A stretch of DNA of 64,000 nt. Source: Lates calcarifer. Taxonomy: Eukaryota; Chordata; Actinopteri; Centropomidae. Below the pieces are notes generated by a model, which searched no databases, was not told the DNA's origin, and was given only the letters and a program-made list of their open reading frames with translations. The stretch is from NCBI RefSeq assembly GCF_001640805.2, contig NC_066838.1, forward strand, positions 7,768,601 through 7,832,600. The letters are read 5' to 3'. How positions within the stretch are numbered: position 1 is the stretch's first letter; each line of letters opens with the position of its first letter. Below are positions 26,083-39,495 of the stretch, one piece after another. The translations under genes and the position numbers were made by a program.

Positions 26083-26280
26083 TTGATATTGGACAATCTG
26101 ATATTTTGACCTGCTAAAATTGAAATTTTGACATGTTATGGGATCACCTAAGTTATTACAATTCACCCTGGGGGATTTCATGGCAATGGATCAAATAGTT
26201 GTTGAGATATTTCAGTGTGGACCAAAGTTTTGTGACCAACAGACCAACATAGACATTACTGACATGGCTAATGAAAAGAA
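26083..26280 (+). repeat. Dispersed fish repeat, copy B (second half)
   Basis: The segment carries GATCACCTAAGTTATTACAATTC, then TTTCATGGCAATGGATCAAATAG, TTGTTGAGATATTTCAGTGTGG and ACCAACAGACCAACATAGAC. These blocks follow the copy A blocks in the full-length family as I know it. It is opposite in orientation to copy C. Confidence 0.65.
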
Positions 26281-28044
26281 AGAAGAAGTGTTAGTGAGAA
26301 TGAGTTAGGAACTTCAGAAGTCGTATTAATGTAGTGATTTGGATGTTCAGTTTCTATGGCAACCCAACCCTCCATCTCACTTTCACTGCTCTGAGATTAA
26401 ATTCAGATGGACATTCTGCATATTTGGTAATACTTTGTAAGGTAGGCTGCCTGTTAGATTTGGCAGAATGCTTTTTGTTTTTCTTTAATTCTGACGAAAG
26501 TACATTTCTGCCTTATTCTCTCTTCCCTCCTCACTTTTACAAGTTATTTCTCTCAAGCAGCCATATTTCTGCTCCACTAGCAGCAGCACCAGGCTATTTC
26601 ATGCTGCATGTGTAATAAAAGGATTAATTTGTGCTGCTCAGACTCAGAATGGGCAGTAATGGGGCAGAGGGATATAAATAGAGACTACCTCACTCAACAC
26701 TTTCTATTTCCTGACACAGATTGCTGCAAAGAGGCAAGAAAAAAAACTGTTAAGAAAAAAAATCTCCACAATCATCATCCTCATCATCATCAGTATTGTG
26801 GTGTTCATAAACATGCATCTAGAGAGTTTCAGTGTTTACTGGGTAAACTGTTTACTGTGTCAAGTTTCTTGCTGTTTCCAAGATACGTGATCACATGGTG
26901 AAAACAGATGTAGTAACATAACATGACAAGTAAATACTGACTCAGCATGACACAGAGACAACAGGTCGAGAGGGGAGTGTGCAACTTACAGGATATACAA
27001 ATGACTCCAAAGCTGTTCACTTAACTTCCATTTTTTCCATTCATTCAATTAATTCAAACAAATTGCTGGTTATTTCTAATTCGTTTGATCTTGAGTGACA
27101 GCCCTATTCGCATGTGGTGGTAGTAATGCACACACAGGGATGATAACACCTCAACCATGGTAGGAATGACAAAGACTGCAAGCGACAAGACCTCATGTAT
27201 ACACATGACACCTTTTACTAGGAAACTCTGAATGTAAACAACTCAATTTAATGTCTTTTTTTTTTTTTTGGCTTGTAGGAGGGGCAAGCATTCCTTGTGT
27301 ACTAATGAAGAATGATACAACTTCTTTGCCTTACTTAATTACATTTTCATTACGTTACATTATTAACATAAGTCATTTTTAGCCTGGGCACTGTTTTTCT
27401 ACTCTGATGAACAAAATTAGTTAGTTAGTTAGTTGCCAGGGTGTCTGCAGCACAGTTGTAACTGGTGGATTAATTTCAGAAAAAAAGAAAAAAAGGAAAA
27501 AAAAATTGTTCCACAGAAACAGATGGTAAAAACTGGTGCCATGCTGAAATGGTACCATTAGGCTTTAGTTTCCACTCCTGAAGTATTTACTAATGATTTG
27601 ATTTTATCACATTATTAGCCAAGAGGCTCACACCAGGCAAGCACAAATTAGCACTAACCTAATGTCACCTCTAATCACACTGGCTGGTTAAAGGCTGTGG
27701 TGTTACATTGATCATGTGTTGTCCTTAATGCATCAGCCCAGTGGTTTGAATCCCAGATTGCCAGATGACCGGGTCTGAAACAAGATCCTGGGTTTTAATT
27801 GGGCTGCAGAGGCCTGAAGGTCATGAGGCTGAGTGAGCACACAGAGGATTCTGTCACTTCTCAATACAAGGAGAGTAAAATCAATAAGGCCGTGCAGACT
27901 GGAGTTATGAGGTTGCTGTATGACAGCAAGAATACGCAGCCTGTCCTTGGCAGAGCCACAACAAAACACAACTGCTGTGCCACAATATGTCCAGCTGGAT
28001 TTCCCTCCCTCTCCCTCTCTCTGTCTCTTTCTGTCATCCTCTAA

Positions 28045-28066
28045 CCCCCCACCCCCCACCCCACCC
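28045..28066 (-). other. Potential G-quadruplex on the bsn sense strand
   Basis: The plus strand has C6-A-C6-A-C4-A-C3, so the minus (bsn RNA-like) strand has four G-runs of at least three with single-base loops. That meets the usual G-quadruplex motif rule. Its position deep in intron 1 gives no direct function. Confidence 0.6.
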
Positions 28067-28619
28067 TTTTTTCTGCTCATTAACTGTCATACAGGACTGT
28101 CAAACAAAATCAGAGACAAGGAGGAAGACTGCTTGGAGAGGCCCTCAGAAACATGGAGGTGTTGTACCAAAAGTGAAGTAGAGCTGCAGGGCTCGCAGGC
28201 AGCTGCTCACTTCACAGCACAACTTCACATGCCTCACATTTGTCACTTGTAGTTTTTATTTTGTTTGATTCATGGCCTTTACTTTGGTAGAGACTTTTTA
28301 AAAAAACAATTTTTTCTTCTTTTTGAGCAGCTTATTTTGCTGCAGTTGAAAAAATTAATGATTTAAGCAGTTTGAGTCAACATTTAATTTTTTTTGGAAT
28401 GTCCAGGACTTGATTTGAATAAACTGATTAATTAAAATCTTTTTAGTGAAAAATACTGCAATAACCTGCCTGCATCAGGTTTTGCTATCGTATCGTATTT
28501 TAGGTCTACATTGGAAACAGAGGTCTATAGTAGAACAAGATATCACATTGCAATCTTCAATGGCTTGAGTTAGTTGCTGAAATACTGCCATATGGAAACT
28601 ATTTTCTCGACTGTAAATT

Positions 28620-29060
28620 GTCCTTAAAGTTTTTTTTAAACCTGCAATAACTGATTTTTCAGCCACTTGGGGGCAGCGGAAATAAGGTATGAACACAACA
28701 CTATATTAAGTTGATATGGCATACTTTTATTAAATTCTTCCTCATTTACATGTCAAACAGATAAGAGCAACTTTACCTTTTTATTTTGGAGTCATGTTTC
28801 TGGCTGCCTGATGAATTAAATCTCAAGTACTCACTCTTTTTAGCTGTCCTGTAGTATACCAACCACTTGGGGGAAACACATGGCTCTTCAGCTGCCAAAT
28901 GATCCACTATGTAGTTTCTAACTGGCTGTCTGTTGCCTGTCTGGCATGTAGCAGACAGTCTGTCAGAGCTTTTCCACTGAAAACAGGTGTGTGAACAAAA
29001 ACAGCAAAACTAGAAAACCAAAACTATGAGCTGAAAGACAAAAGACCAAAAGAAGCCCAT
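28620..29060 (+). repeat. Probable dispersed fish repeat with 'CCACTTGGGGGCAGC' block
   Basis: CAGCCACTTGGGGGCAGCGG at about 28660, ACCACTTGGGGGAAACAC at about 28862, and CAAAACTATGAGCTGAAAGAC at about 29019 occur in an order I associate with a fish interspersed element. Copies in other genomes end near the GAGCTGAAAGA block. Assignment by memory of the pattern, with no coding content. Confidence 0.45.
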
Positions 29061-30405
29061 TTAAGTAATAGAGTTGGGTGATATGTGTCTGCGGGTTCAT
29101 TACCACAAGTGACATGCATAGTCATTAGAGCCACTGTTTATTTCAATATATTGATTATAACAGCTTTAATGATATTGTAAGTGATCTTTAATATAGCAGC
29201 ACTGAGGCCTCCTGACACTGTTGTATTTCCAACCTAACCTTGTTTCTAAGAAAATTGAATCACAATGACAGTTCATGATTAGTGTTGGTTTTAAACACTG
29301 TGGTACCAATCAGCCTTTAGCAATTGTTGGTATGGTGAAGAAACCAGCCTGAATCAGAACACTCTGCCTTTGCAATGGGAAACAGTGACTGAGCCAGAAC
29401 CGCACTGCTGAATGTTTTATCAGGTTAATCAACAGGACTTTTAAATTCAGGTGCCTTGAACACCATTCGCTACTCTGCTGATAATGTTTTAACACTTGAC
29501 TTCTACTTACGGTAGTTTACACTCAGGCACAACTGATTTAATTAAGTAACATTCTAAAAGTACAATGCTTGGGTTGAGGATATTTGAGTACAAGTTATAT
29601 TTTAGTGAGTAATGCAATAGTTGACAGTGATTTTACGAAGAGACGGTTTAACGAGCTATTTCACACCTTCTGGAGGCTGTAAAATATTTGTGACAAGTAC
29701 GAGCTGTGTTCACGGAAAGAAATATGGGCGTACTGCACTGCTTTAGATCAGAGACAGAAATCTCTTTGTCTTTTTGTGACAGATAATAAACTTTGCATTG
29801 GGCTGGTTCCCAGCTGATTCAGTATCTCGCCCTTACATCTTCTTTTCTCATCTTCCTACTGTTCTTTTTCTCCAGCTCTTTCTACATTTACAGTTCAATT
29901 TAGTCACTTTATTGTGTATTAAAATCAATATTGCCAAACATGTTAAAAAAATGTAAAACTTGTGTACTTTTGAATGTAGACTGTATCTTTATCTTTTGGG
30001 GACATGTTTAAAATATTTCTAAAACTGGTGATTTGAGAGTGTGAATGTTCTTGTTTACCAATACTGGAATAGGATTGTATTATGTACTAAATCAGACAAG
30101 TTGGCCCGATAACAGGAAAAGAAGCTGCAGCTCCTTTTGAAGCTGATGAAAAATTGCTTGCAAACCTTTGAACACATCAACCAAAGTGACCCAAATTCAG
30201 AAATCCCATTTTTTCCCTAATTTCATGCTGATAACAAAAACATCCCATTTGAGTGTCTTTCCCTGTGCCAAACCCCCCACTGAGTCCAAATGACTGCAGG
30301 AGCACAACTGTGCTGAAAATTAAATGGTGGCATCCACAGGAAACTGTGGTTCTGCTCGGCTTTGAACATCTTTTATTCACATAAAATCATTGATTTGGAA
30401 TTATT

Positions 30406-30407
<2 letters not shown>

Positions 30408-30455
<48 letters not shown>
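30408..30455. repeat. (AT)n microsatellite
   Basis: About 24 AT units with one TAC interruption. Confidence 0.95.
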
Positions 30456-33050
30456 GGATGAGACTGTTGTAGGCGCCTGTGGAGTCCTGGGTGTTGTAGC
30501 TTCGGTTTGGGCTTCCAGCAGGAAAAACAACATTTTGTTCTTTTTCACCCACTGTCTTTGAATATACCACAGCAAAGGATAAAGGACAGAGCAGTAAATC
30601 AGTTTAATGCTCTGTAACAAACAAATAAAAAAGGGTGAAGCTTATTGATAAAGGTAAAAGAGCTATTCATCAGTAGGCTTCACAATACAGAAGCAAAAGG
30701 CTAATGTGAGTTGATACACAAACACACACTCACACGTGGTGTGTGTCTGTACTACTCTGCTTTAACAAGCATACACACACTCAGCCACAGCATCAATACA
30801 GGTAACATTTACTGTCAGGTGGCGACAACATAATGAGAAAACACAATGTGACCTTCGTGAGTGCAGTGGGGAAAAATGGCAGAGCACAGCATAATATTCT
30901 CTGACAAACAAATGAAAGTCAGAGGAAATGTATCCCCAACTGAATGAAACAAAACAGCAAGTGTAAGGTGCCATTTACCCACAAGCATCATCACAGCAGA
31001 AACACACACTTCAACAGCACTGGGTAAACAAAAATAACCCTTGTGTGTTACAGTAAAGAATATTATAATTTGTGAAATTTAACAGGAACTACATTTGTGT
31101 TCTAAATGACAATGTGAAACAAGCATAGCAAAGTCACTGGGGAGAATAAGATTTTTCTATTTTAAGCACTGCATGAATTGACAGTTGTTGTCTCAACATA
31201 CAATTCACTACTGATGATAAGGAAGAGAGTGACAAAAGTGTTGTCATTGGTGTATTGGATCAGAAATAGAGAAATAAAAAGGGCAAAGCAATAATAAGTA
31301 ATGCTTAGTTATTGTTTTTTAATGAGATTTACAGTAAGTAACTGTATAACTGGTTAACACTTAATTCTAGTTAGAATAACATGTATGGTTACAACAGTGC
31401 AAATTCTGTTTTATTGTGTACATTTTTCCAGCCTTGCCTCTTGATGGTCACAAGGGAGAAACTTGCTAATCACAAGTAAATAGATTAAACACATTTATTG
31501 ACTTGATTTAAACCATTTCATTTAAACTATGTTCTAATATTAATCAGATGTTTTAGATGATGTTTTATGCTAGTATTTATTATCTTTACATTTTACCATT
31601 TTATAACGCACCCCGTGCTGTCTGAATGTAGAGTGATTTACACTGGACTCTGAATGATGTATATTTGTTCAATTCTATGTGTGAGTTCATGTGTGGTTTA
31701 GTGGCAATCCTTAACTGGATAAATAAATTGATTTTTATTTCTGCTCATGTTAAAAGGCCTTTGATCCAGCATTTAGATTAAAACTCAGAAAGGAAACCAA
31801 GACTGAAAATAGTTAAGTGGTAAAGTCAACTGGTGAGAAATCTCTTTTAAGTTAATAACTGGTAAGCCATGAAAGGTTTGAAAAAACATTCCTGTCAATA
31901 CAGGCCGTTTTCTGTCCCATTAGGTCTTTGGCTTTTTAGTTGTTGAATTTTTCTTCAACTTAGCTTTAATTACAGACATATTTGTACAGTCTTAGTTATA
32001 CAAACGTTCAACTTTTTGTACCTGTACAGGTTGTTTTTGTTTCTGATGTTTACATTTGCTAATTTATATGTATGAAACAAGTATGTACGTGATGAATTTT
32101 ACAGTACATATGTGGTCGTTACAAGGGGTCCTCGTTCACTCATTTCTGCTCCATGCACAGCATTGTTTCTGTAAAATGGGCTGAGCAGTCTCAGTGCTTA
32201 TTACCAGAAGTGGTCTATTCATGAATTTTTTTATGCCAGCTTTACATGGATTAAACCTGAATCCATGCCAGCAATGTTGAATTTAAAAATGCCCCATGGT
32301 AAATACAAGCAAAAGAGAGACTAAGCTCCTGTATCCAGGTAAATGTCAGGGCAGGCTACTGCATGTCTCTCTTAGTGTCAGCAGAGTTCATCCTGACCAG
32401 AGCTGGCTTATTAATTGTCTTCTGTCATGTTGGTTCCTGGCAGAGACAGAGGAGCTATATAGTTCAGCTGTTGATCCTGCAGATGTTCGTAGTGAGCCGG
32501 GTCGCAGCTTGCCTCAGAGCCGATCAATTTGTTAACACCAGAGCTTGGCCCAGAAAGGATTTCTTGGCAGGGTGAGGGGACCTCTCAACCCTTTGTTGAA
32601 TCACATGATGGGAAATACTCCATGTGAAAGAAATATTTGTGAAATTCTTCCACGGACAGTGGAAATCCATGTAAAACAACACTTAAACTGTCATTCTGAA
32701 CCCCATCCAAAAAGTACTAATATAAAGCTCCTGCAATGCAATGCCCTGTCTTTCAGTGACAGGGGAAATATGGCCACATACATTTATTTATCTATTTAGT
32801 GCTATATGAGTCAGCAGGGAGGATAAAAATAAATTTCATTACCTTTCTCAACTGAAGTTTTACAGTAGCTCCAAACCAAAAACGTCCTTTTGTCATTTAT
32901 TCCATATTTTGACTTTGGAGTAGGAGAACCCTTCATTCAAGTACTGGTAGAACCAAATTACCATACAGTAAGAAACATTTCTTTATTTCTCAAATGTCCA
33001 GTTACTGTCTCATTCCTTGTACCCTCTGACTGACGAAATTAGAGAAAAAA

Positions 33051-33074
33051 CTTTCTTTCTTTCTTTCTTTCTTT
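33051..33074. repeat. (CTTT)n microsatellite
   Basis: Six CTTT units. Confidence 0.9.
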
Positions 33075-34062
33075 ATTGCTACTTTATTCCTCTTTATTCC
33101 TGAATCGACCAGAAATCCCAGCAGCACTTCAATAAGCAAACAAGACTCTGAACAGAGCAGCTGAATTTATCTGTGTACATCTTTGCAATGGATGCAATGC
33201 AGATGTGAGTCCAGTGGTAAGTGATTTGGTAATTTGCAGGTTAAAAGACATAGTATAAATGAGGGTTTGAAGTTTGGTTATAAAGGTAGTTCTTAAGACA
33301 TCAAGTTTTTCTTGTTTGTGAGTTGTTCTGAGTGTTCTTTCATTAAATAATATAGATAAGTTAAAATATGTTCATATGATAAAGAAAAGGTGTAACTAAT
33401 CAAAGCTTGTCTCAAAAGGCCTCAAGCCCAAAATATTTCTTTCTTTGTCTTCTTTTCCAGCAGACTAGGCTTGGTTTAGTGCATCGCTGCCTCCCTCTGG
33501 TGTTATAACATCACCGCTATTTTTGCCATCTAAGTTCTATATCTTATGGTATGAATCTGTTGTTCTGAGGAAGTGAATTACTTCCCTTGCTGTCTCGTTT
33601 TGAAACTTTCTGTCATCCAGCAGCGTTCTCATGGAAAACTTTTTAATCCCCAGCCTAATGCCATGAATAACGTCCTCCTTTCCCCAGCACAGAGCAGGCT
33701 ATTCATCAAGACATGATGTACAGACCCCAGCCTCCCAACTAACACAAGCCCACTTGCTAGTCCACAATGTCTCAACCTTAGTCTTGTGAATTTGATCTCA
33801 TCTTCCCTAGGAATATTCACTCTGTTGCCAGATATAACAGATGGCTGGATGTTACAGCTTCCTTCCTTTGCTGTCTGCGTTACACTCTTGCTGCCATTGA
33901 TGTACCAGACTCTCAGTTATGATGCTGCATCAAATATGTCATACACATTAGCGTTAATATGTTTTTTAAGTTTTATAATTAGGTTTGGTAACAAAGATCA
34001 CACCGAAATCCCATTTCCGTGCCTAAAGCATTTAAGCTCACCTGCAGGACCTTTCCTCAGGC

Positions 34063-36853
34063 ATGGATCAGGAGCGCCTTCTTGACGCTTCTCGCTGATA
34101 GCGATGTGTTCAAAGAGAATCAGCAAACTCCTGAAGTTTCGGACTTCATCTCGACAAGTCAAACGTAGTCGGGTCTTCGCCTTCCGGGAGCCTCAGTGGA
34201 AAATCCCGTCTTCGGCGTACCGTGGATGTCGCCTGTCTTGTTCGCTTCTCCCCGACCGAAAAACACGCGGCCCCGCGTAAATCATCCCGCCAACATTCCG
34301 ACAGTCCCACCGCCCCATCCACATCCAAGGAGGCAGTCGCCCGCCTAAGGCACGCACGCAGAAACATTTCATTGCCGACAACAAAAAAGACCTTTTCCAA
34401 CTATGCACGGTCTCCCTCTCCGGGCTTCTAGACTACTTCCGGGTGGTCTAGAAGCGTCGCGTCCGCAGCAACGCCGATGATGTCACGGTGCGTCTCTCCG
34501 GACCACAGTGTCCCTATTAGCACTCTATCCCTCCTGTTTTACCTCAAGCTTCACAAACCACCTGTGCATGTATGCATCCCTCCATCTGGGCATCCTCTCC
34601 TCTTACTTCTACTGTCCCCCTCTCTGCTCCCCCAGCCACCTCAGCTTGTCCCCCCTCAATAGACAAGTCTTCCACCAGGATGGGAGGATGATCTGCAATA
34701 ACTTCAACAAGCTCGGATACAATATTTCAAGCTGCTGATTCCTCCACACCTGCTCACTCCATGGTGGAGCCTATTCCAGACCAACTTGTCCTCATAATCC
34801 AACGAGGCTCAGCTTGTGTAAGTATCTCAACACACCAATCAATAACTATGCTCTAGCTACTGTCTTAAAGAATGACCCAGACCACCAGTTCAGTAACTTC
34901 CTTATACAAGGTTTTACACACAGCTTCCACCCAGGGATGCAGGTCATGCCTGAATCCTACAAATGCCTTAATCTGAAGTCAGCCATCTCTGAACCCAACA
35001 CAGTGGGCAAACTCCCAGATAAAGAAATTAAGGAGCGTTCATGATTGACCCTTTCCCCAGCCCACCTTTGTCCACATTCAGAATCAGTCCAATCGGAATA
35101 CCTATGAGAAAATATTCAGGAAAAAAGAGACTAATCATAGCCCTCTCTGCCCCCACAACTCTGCCATCCCAAGCACCAATAGCTTAATCCCTAACCCAGG
35201 CTTCTCCATGCAGTATACAACAATCAATCATGCCATCTCCCTCATCCACCTTGCAGGCCAAGGAGCCAAGTTGTCCAAGGTAGACATTACTAGCGTCCTC
35301 AAAGTCATTCCCATTCACCTCAACTACTGATGTCTTTTTGGTGTCCACTAGAAAGGCACCTATGTTGCAATGCTTCTGACCTTCAGGTGAAAAAGCAACC
35401 CTAAAATTTTCAATTCTTTTTCTGAAGCACTTTAATGGATCCTGACAAACAACTACAAACTTATGTTATTCTTTTCCTAGATGACTTTCTCATCATTATG
35501 CTATCATCTTCACCCCCACCATCTTAATATTCAGACTACTGCAATTCATGAACTCTGAGTTCCTCTCTCCTCAGAGAAAATGGAATGTCCCAGTACTTCT
35601 TTGAAATTTCTTGGTATTATCCACAATTCCATCTCACTCCAAAAATTACTGTCCACCAAGAAAGTCCGCCAGATTTCTTTACTCATTTCAGATTTTATTA
35701 CAGCTCACAGATGCACCAAACGCCAACTACTCTAGCTGCTATGTCACCTGACCTGCGCCATCCATAATCATTCCTCAAGGTCAGTCCTTCCTCTGTCACC
35801 TCCTCTCTGTAGCTGCTTCTGTCCCATCCCTCCATGATCCCATCACACTGGATAAACCATGCAAAATGAAGCTAAAACTGTGGCACCAGTTCCTGTCCCT
35901 CTGGAACAGCATCTCTTTCTTTTACAATGACCAAGCCAGAAGACATGCAGTTGTGCACAGACACAGCTCCTCCATCTGCTTTTGTGAGTACTATAGCAGC
36001 AGATGGTTCTCAGCTGAATCTTGAATCATCTTCTGAATCATATTTTATGTCTTCCTTGACCATCTGCAAAATGTACCCAATCATTGTAGCAGCCATTTTT
36101 TGGGTGTGCTAATGGTCTAAGAAGACCATCACCATCTCCCCTGACAACAGCGCTGTCATGGACATCATGAACAAATGATGGTTGCATCATCTGGACATAC
36201 TGCAGTTCCTGTGGGGGCTCATGCTGGTTTCAGCCAAGCACCAATTCATCATCCGGGCCTCCCATATCCCAGGCCACGAAAACTCAATCTCCATCCTCAA
36301 GATTAAATCTTCCACCATCCAGGTCTACATTATTGGAATTAACTTCTTCATTAAACTGTCCACAAGAGCACCATGTCCAGCTACATCTCATTCACACCTC
36401 AGCATGTCAGTCAAAGGCCTCCTGTTGCTGGCTTTCTTTAGTTTCCTTCACTGCCCTGCATCCCAACATGTTACCATGTCTGACATTTCCAGTAATTCTG
36501 CCGACACTCATCTTCCATCTCAAATGTAGCAAAACCAATCAGTCTGGTGTTCCTCAGCCCATCTACCTCTTTGGACTTGACTCATGCTTGAGTCCATATG
36601 AACCCATGTGTGACTCAAGACTAAGGCCTCCAAGTCCCTTTGTTCATCTCAGAGACAGAAAAAGTGGCCAAACACTTCTGGTTTCACCTCCCCCTTCCCA
36701 TCTGCTGATCTGATCAGCAATAGCCTCTGAGCTATACTATACAGGCATTCCTTTCATGGCAGGGCTGCCTCCACCGCTTCCAGGCAAGGAATTCCTTACC
36801 ACGTCATTAAACTTCTTGACCATTGAGCTTCCCCAACATACCTTACCCGTATC
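34063..36853 (+). mobile_element. Decayed Ngaro/DIRS-like tyrosine-recombinase retrotransposon
   Basis: Fragments appear in the order expected for this class, spread over several frames and split by stops. A gag-like start MDQERLLDASR is at 34063. Reverse-transcriptase pieces are GKKRLIIALS near 35125, LSKVDITSVLKVIPIH at 35271-35318 and LFLDDFLII at 35471-35497 (the catalytic DD). An RNase-H-like LCTDTAPPSAF lies near 35947 and HQFIIRASHIPGHENSI at 36239-36289. Recombinase pieces are STIQVYIIGINFF near 36310 and HSFHGRAASTASRQGIP from 36746. Such elements integrate with a tyrosine recombinase and lack a DDE integrase. Here the expected Arg after HSF reads His, and frameshifts and stops are frequent, so it is dead. 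The 34150-34500 part is strikingly CpG-rich compared with its surroundings. It lies antisense within bsn intron 1; outer ends are not defined. Confidence 0.85.
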
Positions 36854-39424
36854 TGAAACAATCTAAACAACAAAAAAAAATTCCTTTTGGGGCTCTATTC
36901 AGTGGAGCATGAAGAGATGGTTCTCTCAGTCAGTGCCAACTCCCCTTCATCCTTTAACCCTCCTATAGACCCGCAATCCATCCCTCCATCATCTCAGCTC
37001 ACCTCTATCCATATCGTGCAATGAAATATGCTAAAACATATCTACATAGGTGTGGTCTTTGTTTGTAAAATGACTATTTTAGCCAGTAGCTCTGCAAACA
37101 AATGATATATGATGGTGAGACAGAATCCCAATTATATGTTGAAGGGTTATTAAAGAACATGAATAATGATTATATTCGGACTAGCCCTTTTTGGCCTTGG
37201 AGGGCTAATCAGTAAGCTCTGGCCAGCAGTGATTTTCTTTGCTGTGCTAATAAGGCAGATTTATCAGCACTGAGTAGACTCTCTTAGCTTTGAAGTGAGA
37301 AACAAGAACTAATTAAACTATTTCCTTAAATAAAACTACAATGTTTTGTTAGCTCTGTTTGGCCCTGTCGTGGCGACCAAATGAACAGTGTGTAAATCCA
37401 TGAAAGCCTTGTTTGACACAGGACTGATAGTGTTTAAGGTCTGAATACCCCACCCTGGCATCATTGTGGAAATGTTCAGTGCTGGCTGAGGTGGTTCAGG
37501 CAGCACTGCACCCTGCTCACTACATGAGGTCAGGGCTGACTGTACTGGTGTCTGTTACAAATCCCTGCTGAGCCTTGGCAGGGGATGCTGCACTCTAGGA
37601 CCGGCAGCCAAAACCAAAGAGCCTCTGTAATCTGTATTTTTGATCCTTCCTTCACAGAGATATAAAGGGTGTGGCAAGTTTCAATCATCTGTGATATATT
37701 CTAAAAAAGCAAACCTTCATTGCCTTTTCATTTTGCAACCTGTAATGCTGCAAATGTCTAGCAAATTATAGGTAGAAATAGACTTTATTAACTTTCAGTT
37801 TCTCTGAACTGTATATTAACGTGATATTCAACCACAAAACTTTTAGTATCAAGTTCCAAATAGAAGCAAAGGTTTGTTGTAAACACTTAACTCAGAGCAG
37901 TGGCTGTTTTCCGACATGACAGTTTCATTGTAGAAATTTAGGAAAATGACAGAATAACTGTTTTATATTTAGTCTGACATTATGTTCATGTTAGCCTATT
38001 ACTTTTTTGGAGATGAGTGGTATTTTGTTTTGTTATAATGTATCTATAGCAAGTGACGTATCTGTCAGAAGAAGATGATTCTTGTGCTCGCTGTTTTTCA
38101 CAGATGGCAGCAAACAAGCTATACAGGAAGATGCATTCAATATTCTTAATCCCACCTACAACACTGTGATTGGTTTATTATTTTTCAAAGCATGACAACG
38201 GGACACATCATCAGCTCAACAAGAATCACTGTACAAATCAAAGATGCGGGCGACTATTTAGAGCTCTGAAACCAGGCAGTAAACACTGCTTTTAGCTACC
38301 TGCATGGGTCTTAGTTGAGCTCAGATTTGTCAAGTTAGAATAGAGCAGTGTATTACTCTAATATTCATTACAACCTTGCACACATCAGCCTATATGTTTG
38401 TTTTGAATGTTGCCAAAATTTGTTTGAGTGAGGTTAGATAAAAGATTATCATTTGGTGGAGGTGTGAAGTATAAAATTTACAATATATAGTTTATTAGTT
38501 AAGTTGTGACTCTTGTGATATTCATTTCTGAGTGTGTAAATATATCATGTCCATTACCTGTGTTCTAGTATGTGTATTCCAGGACAAATTCTTACACATT
38601 CACTTCATGACTGCAATAGTTTTGTTTTGTGTCTTTTTTTATTCGATCTCCCAGTTTAAGAATCCAACAGATAATCCACCAGTGTCTTCCCTGTGATTCC
38701 ACAGATTTCAACTCTCGCCCTGCTCAGATAGCCGTATCATCTCTGTTCAATCTATTTCTGGGTTTCACTCATAAGCTCCAGCGACAGCATCTATTTGCTG
38801 AAAACTAATACTGTCTTGGGCTGTGATATTGTGCTTATTGCCATCTTATCTCCTGATGCAGCCACCCAAACACATTTAGTATTTGGAGGCTCCTGCGAGC
38901 ACAGCCTCCCGATAACAGGGCGTGTAAATATATAGAGAAGCCTCTGTCTGTCTGTCTCTCGCCCACTCTCTCACACATTCACACACAATTTGTAAAAATC
39001 TCATTTTCCAAGCTCACACACTAACACGCCCACACCCAGAAACACACTCACTTTCATTTTTGTTCACACTTGCTCTCTAACTCTTCTGTGTGTTAATTTT
39101 GGAGGTCATTTTGAGAATGACCTAAGGTGACTAAGACCCTGCACACTGCATTTCTGGGTAAGAGTCAGAAAGTTGACTGACAATATCAACCCCAGAAAGC
39201 CTTTTCAATTGTATGCTTGAAATCAGCCACAAAAGGATTGAAAAGACAAAGAATTTTCAGTGACAACGTCATGTTAGAGAGAGAGAGCTTGAGTCTAAAT
39301 TGGCTGTCTTGTTATTTTTGTTTAGTAAGGCAAAACCTTGTCTGCAGCTGTATTTTCTTCTGACACTATGGACATAAGATTTTTTAAATTTTCCTTGTCA
39401 TCTCAGGTCTTTTGTCTCTCCCTG

Positions 39425-39495
39425 CATTATTAAGCACTTTAGATCAATTTTCTGGTGTTTAAAGTGCTAAATAAAGTTGAGTTGAACTGAGGCAC
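39425..39495 (+). repeat. LINE/SINE 3'-tail fragment
   Basis: TTAAGCACTTTAGATCAATTTT followed by AAAGTGCTAAATAAAGTTGAGTTGAACTGA resembles the AAGCACTTTG...GTGCTATATAAATAAAGTTGA ending found on many fish retroposons. Only the tail is present, with a GTTGA/CTTGA repeat after it. Confidence 0.5.

Noticed and set aside
27733..27790. Possible tRNA gene from a GGTTTGAATCC-like B box
   Set aside because: No matching A box or cloverleaf could be drawn upstream; probably a degraded SINE-like piece or chance.
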